From the NCBI GenBank assembly GCA_013696915.1, contig JACCXR010000411.1:1-39295 (forward strand): a stretch of 39,295 nucleotides of DNA, given 5' to 3'. Made by a program: the position numbers and the translations under genes. The notes beneath the pieces are model-generated. The model was not told where the DNA came from. It did no database searches and saw only the letters and a list, made by a program, of their open reading frames with translations. Shown here one piece after another: positions 33,121-39,295 of this stretch. The stretch's first letter is position 1; each line of letters begins with the position of its first letter. This stretch comes from Euzebyaceae bacterium. Lineage in GTDB: Bacteria > Actinomycetota > Nitriliruptoria > Euzebyales > Egibacteraceae.

Positions 33121-34746
33121 CTAGTCGCCGATCGCATAGCCGTCACCACGGGGGTCGGCGCCCCCCATCCGCACGCCCGAGTCCTGGTCGACGGCGATGC
33201 CGTGCGCATGCCCCATCTGGAACGCCCAGTCGGGGACCACCGTGACCTCGTGACCGGCGCGCTCGAGCGCCTCGACCGTGGCAACGGGGAACCTGGGTTC
33301 GATCTGGAGGACGGCCGACGGGCGGCGCGAGAGATCTCCCAGCAGCCAGCGGGGCGCCTCGATCGCGGTCTGGATGTCGAGGCCGTCGTCGATGACGTTC
33401 GTGATGACCTGCAGGTGTGTCTGGGGCTGGCCGATGCCGCCCATGGCTCCGAAGACCAGCACCGGTCGGCCGCCACGAAGCACGATCGTCGCCATCAGCG
33501 TGTGCAGTGGGCGCTTGCCCGGCTCCACGGCGTTGGGATGGCTGCCGTCGAGGGAGAACGCGGCTCCCCGGTTCTGCAGGATCACCCCGGTGCCAGGTGG
33601 CATCACCGCGGCGCCGAAGGGGGCGGACAGGCTCTGGATGGCGGAGACCACGTTGCCCTTTGCGTCGGCGACGGCGAACGCCGTGGTGTCGCTGGCCGGC
33701 TCCGCCGCCGGACCCGGCAGGGCTCGCCCGGGTCGGATGCGCGCCCGCAGCATCGCGGCGTACTCGCTCGACAACAGGTCGTCCCACGCGACGTCGACGA
33801 ACGCCGGATCGCTGATCTGTTCGCGGGCTCGCCAGGCGAGCTTGAGCGCCTCGACCGAGTAGTGGATGCGCTCGAAGCCGTGCCGGTCCCACTCGCCGAG
33901 GGGATACGGCTCCAGGACGTTGAGGGCGACCAGTGTCGCCAGTCCCTGGGTGTTGCCTCCGGTCGTGACGACCTTCGTGTCCCGGTACGGCGTCGAGATC
34001 GGGGCGTCCCACTCGGACTGGTGCTCCTCGAGGTCGCGTCGATCGAGCAAGCCCTCCGCCGCTCGCAGCCCGGTGCAGAGCCGGTCGGCGAGCGGGCCGT
34101 CGTAGAAGGCACGGCCTCCCTGGGAAGCGATCGTCTCCAGCGACTCGGCCAGCGCGGGTTGGCGCAGGACGGAGGCCGGCCTCGGCGCTCCCCCGCCGGC
34201 CAGGAACGTCGCCTGCAGCTCGCCGCCGTCGGCGAGCACATCGCGTTGCCGCGCGATCCAGGCGCTGAGCTGGTGCGTCACCGGAAAGCCTTCACGCGCG
34301 GCTTCGACCGCCCGGTCGAACAAGTCCGCCCACGGCAGTCGTCCATACCGTTCCCATGCCTTCACCCAGCCGTCGACGCAACCCGGCACCGTGACGGACA
34401 GCCCCCCGCGAAACGGCATCGCATCGTGGCCGCGCCGTCGCAACGCGTCCCGGTCGGTCCGCCGAGACGCCCGACCGCTGGCGTTGAGGAAGTCGATCCT
34501 CTTCGACCCGGCGTCATAGACCAGGCAGAAGAAGTCGCCGCCGATCCCGCACATGTGCGGTTGCACGACCGCCAGGACAGCATTCGTCGCGATGGCGGCG
34601 TCGACCGCATGCCCGCCACGGCGGAGCGCATCCAATCCGGCGAGCGCCGCGGACGGGTGAGCGGCGGCGGCGAGGCCGTGGCGGGCCATGATCACGGGAC
34701 GGTGGGAACCGGGCCCGCGTCGTGTGGCGCCCCGGTCGCCGGTCAT
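33121..34746 (-). CDS. ggt: Gamma-glutamyltransferase-family protein
   Basis: A 541-residue N-terminal-nucleophile hydrolase homologue. Family features are GLAAAAHPSAALAGLDALRRGG near the start (in parts), QPHMCGIGGDFF, and the autoprocessing site at T354 in DTTAFAVADAKGNVVS, so cleavage should give ~353- and ~188-residue chains. The C-terminal MGGIGQPQTHLQV stands where GGS/GGP motifs lie in the family. The family transfers or hydrolyses gamma-glutamyl groups (glutathione and other gamma-glutamyl amides) or acylates. No signal peptide is seen, unlike many periplasmic or secreted members, so it is probably cytoplasmic. The ATG at 34746 is 16 bases after the dimethylformamidase-like stop. Specificity is not readable. 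Confidence 0.92.
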   Translation of the reverse strand: MTGDRGATRRGPGSHRPVIMARHGLAAAAHPSAALAGLDALRRGGHAVDAAIATNAVLAVVQPHMCGIGGDFFCLVYDAGSKRIDFLNASGRASRRTDRDALRRRGHDAMPFRGGLSVTVPGCVDGWVKAWERYGRLPWADLFDRAVEAAREGFPVTHQLSAWIARQRDVLADGGELQATFLAGGGAPRPASVLRQPALAESLETIASQGGRAFYDGPLADRLCTGLRAAEGLLDRRDLEEHQSEWDAPISTPYRDTKVVTTGGNTQGLATLVALNVLEPYPLGEWDRHGFERIHYSVEALKLAWRAREQISDPAFVDVAWDDLLSSEYAAMLRARIRPGRALPGPAAEPASDTTAFAVADAKGNVVSAIQSLSAPFGAAVMPPGTGVILQNRGAAFSLDGSHPNAVEPGKRPLHTLMATIVLRGGRPVLVFGAMGGIGQPQTHLQVITNVIDDGLDIQTAIEAPRWLLGDLSRRPSAVLQIEPRFPVATVEALERAGHEVTVVPDWAFQMGHAHGIAVDQDSGVRMGGADPRGDGYAIGD

Positions 34747-34762
34747 CCCTGTCGCAACCTCG

Positions 34763-37000
34763 TCACTGCCGCGCCGCGGAGAAGCGCCGCAGCACGTTCT
34801 CGGTGATCCGTGACACGTTGTTGTCGTAGCCGTTGTGCGACAGCGCTCCGCAGTACGCGATCGAGCCGACCGAGAACACCGCCCCACCGTCCGGGGTCTC
34901 GAAGAACACCATGTCGCAGCGCATCGGGTCGTGGAGATCGACGTCCGTGCCCGCGACGTGGACGGGGTGCTGGTGCTCGTACGTCGGGGAGAACTCCGTG
35001 GCGCTGGCGAGCACCAGCGTGTGGGGCGGCGTTCCGAGGGAAGCGTCGGCACAGTCGACCTCGAAGCCCGCAGCACCGCCCATGGTCAGCCCGAAGTCTC
35101 CGATCGGTTCGTCGTCTCCCACACCGTCGAAGATCCACGCGGCCCGGGGATCGAAGCTGTCGGGTTGGCGCTGGTACGGCGAGGACCGGTCGAAACCCTG
35201 CGCGATCGAGCCGACGCCGGCGAGGCGGTTCGGCGGCCGGCCGCGCTCGCGCCACGGTCCGCCGAACTCGCCGGTGGTGCTGTGGTAGCGCTCCCCCGGC
35301 GTCGCGTCGCGCATCCCCCCGCCGCCGCGGCGGACCTCGACGACGTTCCGGCGCTCCTGGTCGAAGGTCGTCGCCCAGATCAGGCCGTTCCCGCCCAGGT
35401 ACAGGAGCCGCCCACCGTGGCCGAGGTACGCCTCCAGACCGTCGAGCATCGCCCCCGACCAGTACTCCGGATGGCTGCCGGTGAGGACGACGCGGTACTG
35501 GTCGAGCAGCGCAGCACCCTCCCGGTCCAGGTCCTCGTCGGTCGCCACGTCGAACTCGAAGCCCTTGACCGTGAGCCAGTCCACCAGGTACAGATCGGCG
35601 TTGAACTGGTGCGGCGCACCGGCGTCGTCGAGGATGTCGAAGTTCGCGCGCGGCCTCAGGTTGACGATCGGTCGCCGGGCCGACGAGTAGAGCACCGCAC
35701 TCCCGTCACCGTGGAAGTGGTACAGCCCGAGCACCCCGTTCTCCTGAGCGAACGCCTCACGGAAGTTGGCGTACGCCAGGTACGAGTTCGTCGGCACGAG
35801 GAACAGGATCGGTGCCGTCGCGCGGCGGCCGGCCGGCCGCACGAAGAACGGCACGTGGTACTCACTGTCGCCGGCGCTCAGCTTCGCCGCGTAGACGCCG
35901 CTGCGCAGTGAGTCGGGAACCGTCAGCTCGAACGCCACGTCCCAGCCGCAGTCGTCGAGGTCGTCGTCGTGGAAGTGCAGGGCGCCATGGGTCTCGGGAG
36001 CGCTGGTCCACGCCCGCTCGCCACCGCCGAAGGCATGCCCGCTCATCGCGCGCGCCGGGAGGTTCACGGTGCGGCCGTCCAGCCCGTTGCCCGAGACGTC
36101 GCGGATCCGATCCGTCGGCGTGTCGAGGGCGAAGTCCCACGCCGCTCGCACCGGTCCGGCGTCCGCGACGGCGGCGCCCCGCTCGACAGCCTCGAGCGCC
36201 CCGGGGCCGAGCGCCGCGCCGTACACGACGGGTGCCTCGATCTTGCCGTTGTAGTGGCCCCGGCCGGCCGGTCGCTGCGCCTCGGGTCCCGACGACCATG
36301 CCGCCATGACGAAGGGCGCCCCGTCGTCGTCGACCGCCGGGGTCTCGACCGCCCGCTCGGCGGCGACGGCGGTGGCGTCCAGCGGCCACGACGGGAACGG
36401 ACGCTGGATCAACAGCACCGAGCCGCGGGTAGCGTCGTACGCCGCCGCCACGAAGTACCACTGACCCGCCCGCAGTGCCGCCCCGCTCGAGACGCGCTGC
36501 GCCTCGCGCCCCCGCGCGCCCAACCACAGCGCCAGCTCTCCGCGCTCGTCGATCACCAAGGCGTAGCCGAGATCGCCGCTGCCGGACCACTTCGTGAGCA
36601 GACCCTGTGCGCCCTTGTCGGGCATGGTGGGGAAGATCCACGCCGCGAGCGTGAAACTGTCGTCCAGGCGCAACGCCGGGTCATCGGGCACCACGACGGA
36701 TGAGCCGGTCGGATACGACGGTGGGTGACCGGTGTACTCGCCGTCGATCGGCGTGTCGACCGTCTCCTCCTTCAGGCCCGGGGCGCCGGGCCGGTCGTCG
36801 CCATGGAGCAGCCGCACGATCTGGGCGCGATAGGTCGGATGCTCGCAGCTGACCATGAAGCGGACACGTTCGCCCGGCGCCACGCTCCACGGATCGGCGT
36901 AGCCGACGAGGGGCAGATCCTTGTGGACCAGCGGCCGGGGCCCCGCTCCAGCCCCGGAGGCCGCTGGACCCGATTCGCCGTTGACTACAGCAGATGCCAT
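34763..37000 (-). CDS. N,N-dimethylformamidase large-subunit-like protein with LamG-type domain
   Basis: A 745-residue protein close in length and pattern to the large (beta) subunit of N,N-dimethylformamidase, an iron amidohydrolase. Residues ~25-80 have LVGYADPWSVAPGERVRFMVS; ~120-290 form a concanavalin/LamG-like sandwich (FTLAAWIFPTMPDKGAQGLL, WYFVAAAYDATRGSV); ~385-745 form the class-I glutamine-amidotransferase-like catalytic part. Candidate iron ligands are Y407/Y410 (NSYLAYANF), Y438 (LYSS) and E512 (GSHPEYW), because the known enzyme uses two Tyr and one Glu; exact matching needs alignment. GGPWRERGRPPNRLAGVG is another family block. The ATG at 37000 has GAGG upstream. No small-subunit gene is visible. 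It heads the operon with ggt and amidase, with an AGAA-N5-TTCT copy upstream. Confidence 0.85.
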   Translation of the reverse strand: MASAVVNGESGPAASGAGAGPRPLVHKDLPLVGYADPWSVAPGERVRFMVSCEHPTYRAQIVRLLHGDDRPGAPGLKEETVDTPIDGEYTGHPPSYPTGSSVVVPDDPALRLDDSFTLAAWIFPTMPDKGAQGLLTKWSGSGDLGYALVIDERGELALWLGARGREAQRVSSGAALRAGQWYFVAAAYDATRGSVLLIQRPFPSWPLDATAVAAERAVETPAVDDDGAPFVMAAWSSGPEAQRPAGRGHYNGKIEAPVVYGAALGPGALEAVERGAAVADAGPVRAAWDFALDTPTDRIRDVSGNGLDGRTVNLPARAMSGHAFGGGERAWTSAPETHGALHFHDDDLDDCGWDVAFELTVPDSLRSGVYAAKLSAGDSEYHVPFFVRPAGRRATAPILFLVPTNSYLAYANFREAFAQENGVLGLYHFHGDGSAVLYSSARRPIVNLRPRANFDILDDAGAPHQFNADLYLVDWLTVKGFEFDVATDEDLDREGAALLDQYRVVLTGSHPEYWSGAMLDGLEAYLGHGGRLLYLGGNGLIWATTFDQERRNVVEVRRGGGGMRDATPGERYHSTTGEFGGPWRERGRPPNRLAGVGSIAQGFDRSSPYQRQPDSFDPRAAWIFDGVGDDEPIGDFGLTMGGAAGFEVDCADASLGTPPHTLVLASATEFSPTYEHQHPVHVAGTDVDLHDPMRCDMVFFETPDGGAVFSVGSIAYCGALSHNGYDNNVSRITENVLRRFSAARQ

Positions 37001-37078
37001 GCCGTCCTCGTTCGCCAGTCGTCCGCTACACGGCGTAGCCAGAAGGGACCCGAAGAATAGCAGCCGTTCGCTAACGAC

Positions 37079-37091
37079 AGAAAGACATTCT
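37079..37091 (-). promoter_or_regulatory. AGAA-N5-TTCT operator candidate upstream of the dimethylformamidase-like operon
   Basis: The plus strand reads AGAAAGACATTCT, an exact AGAA-N5-TTCT copy; on the minus strand it is AGAATGTCTTTCT followed by G. It lies 79 bases upstream of the minus-strand ATG at 37000. A minus-strand TATTCT (37058-37053 region), about 20 bases downstream of it, could be the -10, placing the repeat over the -35 region. Confidence 0.6.
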
Positions 37092-37142
37092 TCGGCCGGG
37101 AGAGGAGTCGACGACTCCACCGTGAGCGCCCCAAGCCTTCCG

Positions 37143-37180
37143 TTGACACCCGTCGGTCGCACTAACAGAATACTGTTCTG
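37143..37180 (+). promoter_or_regulatory. Promoter with overlapping CAGAA-N5-TTCTG operator candidate
   Basis: A perfect TTGACA at 37143-37148 is followed by a 17-base spacer and CAGAAT at 37166-37171 as -10. The repeat CAGAATACTGTTCTG spans 37166-37180, with exact 5-base arms CAGAA/TTCTG covering the -10. The choice-of-anchor-B gene starts 45 bases downstream at 37225. Confidence 0.68.
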
Positions 37181-37224
37181 CAGCCGCGGCATTCCGGTTC
37201 ACACGCTCCAGCAAGGGAGACTTC

Positions 37225-38586
37225 ATGCGAGTTCGACTCAGCTTGGTGCTCAGCGCCGTCCTGGTGTTCAGCATCGTCGGCGTAGTCCCCTCGGCCGCAC
37301 ACCCTGAAGGCGAGGACCTCCAAAGTGACAGGCATTACCCAAGCGAGGAGGCGCGCGCCCACGAGCTCGCCAACGTCGTCGCCGCCAATGCGAACGAGGA
37401 GAGCAACGCGCCGCGCGGCTTCGCCCCCTGCATCCGCGGGATGGCTGCGGACACCTTCCCCTGCGACGGCGTCGACATGATGAGCCACCTTACGCTGGGG
37501 GATCTGGGCGTCACCTTCGTCAGTGACATCTGGGGTTGGACCGACCCCGGGACCGGCGCGGACTACGCAATCGTCGGCGGCCGTCAGGCCACGGTGTTCG
37601 TCGACATCAGTGATCCGAAGCGCCCGGATGTCGTGGGCCTGCTGCCGGCCCACACGAACGTCGCCATCGGCGGCCTCTGGAAGGACATCAAGGTGTACGA
37701 CAACCACGCCTTCATCGTCTCGGAGAGCGTGGGCCACGGCATGCAGGTCTTCGACCTCAGGCAGCTACGGGGAGTCACAAGGGACCCTGTGACGTTCGAG
37801 GAGACGGCGCACTACGCCGGGGTCAGCAGGACCCACAACCTCAACATCAACACCGACACAGGCTACGCGTACCTCGTGAGCGGCGAGACGTGCAGCCGCG
37901 GCCTCCACATGGTCGATGTCTCGAATCCGACCGAGCCGGCCTTCGCCGGCTGCTTCACGGAGCACGGCAACATCCATGACACCCAGTGCGTGATCTACGA
38001 GGGACCGGACACCGTCTATCAGGGCCGTGAGATCTGCTTCAACTCAGCTCCCCAGGTCACCGTCTTCGGGCCCGGCGGTGTCTACAACACGCTGTCGATC
38101 GTCGACGTGACCGACAAGGAGAGGCCCCAGGCGATCGCGAACGTCGAGTACGCCCAGAGCGGCATCAGCCACCAGGGGTGGCTGACCCCCGACCAGGGCT
38201 ACTTCCTGCACGGCGACGAGTATGACGAGACCTTCTACGGCATCAACACCCGTACACGGATCTGGGACGTGCGCGACCTCGACGACCCACGGGTGATCGG
38301 CGCCTTCGACAGCGAGACGGCAGCGACGGACCACAACATCTACACAGCCGGCGACCGCGCCTACGCCTCGAACTACAGCGCCGGCCTACGGATCTATGAC
38401 ACCAGCGATGTCGCCAACGGGGAGCTGTCCGAGGTCGGGTTCTTCGACGTGTATCCCGAGCACGACAACCCGGCCTTCCGCGGCACCTGGAGCAACTATC
38501 CGTGGTACGAGCAGGGCGTCGTGGCCGTCAGCAGCCAAGATCGCGGGTTGTTCGTCCTCAAGCCCAAGGGGCGGGTAGGCCACTGA
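37225..38586 (+). CDS. Secreted choice-of-anchor-B family beta-propeller protein (LVIVD-type repeats)
   Basis: A 453-residue exported protein. Residues 1-25 are a Sec signal peptide (MRVRLSLVLSAVLVFSIVGV, cleavage near PSAAHP). The mature part has the choice-of-anchor-B pattern: an N-terminal PCIRGMAADTFPCDGVDMMS with two Cys, then repeats of the form VFVDISDPKRPDVVG, HMVDVSNPTEPAFAG, SIVDVTDKERPQAIA and RIWDVRDLDDPRVIG, which fit blades of a beta-propeller. Many relatives end in a sorting or anchoring segment, but this one ends after LFVLKPKGRVGH, with no membrane helix or LPXTG, so it is probably released or held by other means. An AAGGGA ribosome site precedes the ATG. Biochemical function is unknown; it lies under a strong promoter with the shared repeat. 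Confidence 0.88.
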   Translation: MRVRLSLVLSAVLVFSIVGVVPSAAHPEGEDLQSDRHYPSEEARAHELANVVAANANEESNAPRGFAPCIRGMAADTFPCDGVDMMSHLTLGDLGVTFVSDIWGWTDPGTGADYAIVGGRQATVFVDISDPKRPDVVGLLPAHTNVAIGGLWKDIKVYDNHAFIVSESVGHGMQVFDLRQLRGVTRDPVTFEETAHYAGVSRTHNLNINTDTGYAYLVSGETCSRGLHMVDVSNPTEPAFAGCFTEHGNIHDTQCVIYEGPDTVYQGREICFNSAPQVTVFGPGGVYNTLSIVDVTDKERPQAIANVEYAQSGISHQGWLTPDQGYFLHGDEYDETFYGINTRTRIWDVRDLDDPRVIGAFDSETAATDHNIYTAGDRAYASNYSAGLRIYDTSDVANGELSEVGFFDVYPEHDNPAFRGTWSNYPWYEQGVVAVSSQDRGLFVLKPKGRVGH

Positions 38587-38604
38587 CAGCGTGAGACGGA
38601 GGAT

Positions 38605-38637
38605 GGTGGCCCACGGCGAGATCCCCCGGGGGCCACC
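38605..38637. other. Hairpin-forming inverted repeat after the choice-of-anchor-B gene
   Basis: GGTGGCCC (38605-38612) pairs with GGGCCACC (38630-38637) around a 17-base C/G-rich loop, 19 bases after the stop. There is no T-run, so it is at best a weak or factor-assisted terminator. Confidence 0.4.
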
Positions 38638-38650
38638 GCACCACGGCTGC

Positions 38651-38689
38651 AGAAGCGGTTTCTGTCCGCGCGGCGCGATCGGCTAGGCT
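38651..38689 (+). promoter_or_regulatory. AGAA-N5-TTCT operator candidate and -10 upstream of the last gene
   Basis: CAGAAGCGGTTTCTG at 38650-38664 is an exact CAGAA-N5-TTCTG repeat. TAGGCT at 38684-38689 fits the TANNNT -10 and is identical to the -10 of the rightward importer promoter. The repeat would cover the -35 region, where only TCTGTC is seen at the right spacing. The next start codon is at 38728. Confidence 0.6.
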
Positions 38690-38727
38690 CCGGGCGGACC
38701 AGTCGGGATCAAGACCCAAGGGACATC

Positions 38728-39295
38728 GTGAGTCGAGCAGGCGCGCATGCTGGCGTCCTCTCCAGCGGCGCGCGGTATGCCGTCGAGGCGCCCGGGAGCT
38801 GGAACGGCGTCCTCGTCCTGTACAGCAAACCCGTGCCCGTCGGTCCCGACGACCCTCCCTGGCAGCCGGGGGACCCGCTGATCGGGCACCTGGTCGCGTC
38901 GGGCTACGCCGTGGCCGGATCCACCAACACGATCTTCTGGCCACTGGAGTCGGCCTTCTCGGACCAGCCGGCCCTGCTCGACATCGTCGACCAGGTCCTC
39001 GGTCCCCCGCGGCACACGATCGGCTTCGGCCTGTCCATCGGCGGGATCATGACCGCCGGCTTGGTGCAGCGCTTCCCGGAGCGCCTGTCCGGTGCGTTGC
39101 CGATGTGCGGCAACCTCGCCGGAGCCGTCGGTGTCCACAACCGCGAGCTCGACATCGCGTTCGTCGTTAAGACCCTGCTCGCCCCGGACTCCGCGCTGCA
39201 GCTCGTCGACGTGCGCGACCCGGACGAGAACCTGGCGCTGGCCCACGCCGTGCTGCGCGACGCGCAGGCGTCACCTGCGGGCAGAGCCCGGCTCG
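38728..39295 (+). CDS. Alpha/beta-hydrolase family protein, N-terminal part (runs off window)
   Basis: The frame is open from the GTG at 38728 (AAGGG five bases upstream) to the right edge, giving 189 residues so far. The chain begins without a signal peptide: SSGARYAVEAPGSWNGVLVLYSKP (in part) is the opening strand of an alpha/beta hydrolase, LVASGYAVAGSTNT the next strand-loop, and GFGLSIGGIMTAGLVQRFPE carries the nucleophile elbow (G-L-S-I-G-G) with Ser at about residue 112. MCGNLAGAVGVHNRELD follows, as in large esterase/peptidase-like hydrolases. Acid and His of the triad would lie beyond the window. It has its own copy of the shared repeat upstream, so it probably belongs to the same regulon. 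The substrate is unknown. Confidence 0.8.
   Translation, partial: MSRAGAHAGVLSSGARYAVEAPGSWNGVLVLYSKPVPVGPDDPPWQPGDPLIGHLVASGYAVAGSTNTIFWPLESAFSDQPALLDIVDQVLGPPRHTIGFGLSIGGIMTAGLVQRFPERLSGALPMCGNLAGAVGVHNRELDIAFVVKTLLAPDSALQLVDVRDPDENLALAHAVLRDAQASPAGRARL

Noticed and set aside
38605..38637. Hairpin as an intrinsic terminator
   Set aside because: The stem is good but no T-run follows and the loop is 17 bases; kept only as an inverted repeat.
1..39295. tRNA or rRNA genes, CRISPR arrays, transposases, integrase or attachment sites
   Set aside because: I looked for tRNA-like cloverleaf ends, regularly spaced repeats and transposase/integrase motifs and saw none; weak cases could be missed by eye.

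Overview
The window is GC-rich, densely packed bacterial DNA with many GTG starts, ATGA/GTGA stop-start overlaps and genes on both strands. An F420-type PPOX flavoprotein, an anti-sigma-type ATPase with PAS and GAF domains, an IclR regulator and twin-arginine-type lipoproteins point to an actinobacterium (Actinomycetota). I cannot place it more finely from sequence alone.

Region 1 (1-4200) looks like ordinary chromosome with debris. It holds the 3' end of a cell-wall-binding-repeat protein, a minus-strand run of beta-carbonic anhydrase (frameshifted), an ATPase/PAS/GAF sensor-like protein and a PPOX-family protein, then a truncated RES-domain fragment lying against a small plus-strand gene. 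That small gene is a stand-alone copy of a module also found inside the ATPase/PAS/GAF protein.

Region 2 (4265-39295, running off the right edge) reads as one large catabolic supercluster. From left to right it has: an IclR regulator; a three-subunit molybdenum hydroxylase (minus); a plus operon of NTF2-like protein, class-III aminotransferase, SDR dehydrogenase, IlvD-type dehydratase and glyoxalase-like protein; an M20 amidohydrolase (minus) diverging from a sarcosine-oxidase-like flavoenzyme plus S9 peptidase (plus); a complete oligopeptide ABC importer with its own S9 peptidase (minus); a second complete oligopeptide ABC importer in mirror image (plus); a minus operon of dimethylformamidase-like protein, gamma-glutamyltransferase-like protein and amidase; a secreted choice-of-anchor-B protein; and the start of an alpha/beta hydrolase.

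The main finding is a short inverted repeat, AGAA-N5-TTCT (often CAGAA-N5-TTCTG). It occurs in the upstream or divergent intergenic regions of the region-2 transcription units: exact copies at about 8822, 15235, 25986, 37079, 37167 and 38651, and a one-mismatch copy at 5184 in front of the IclR gene. Several copies overlap or abut recognisable -10 elements. Three promoters share a longer 25-bp version. The simplest reading is that the supercluster is one local regulon, most likely controlled by the IclR protein at 4265-5077. The enzymes (importers for peptide-like solutes, several amide and peptide hydrolases, a secondary-amine oxidase, a transaminase, oxidoreductases) suggest breakdown of an amide-, peptide- or N-alkyl-containing compound; the substrate is not determinable here.
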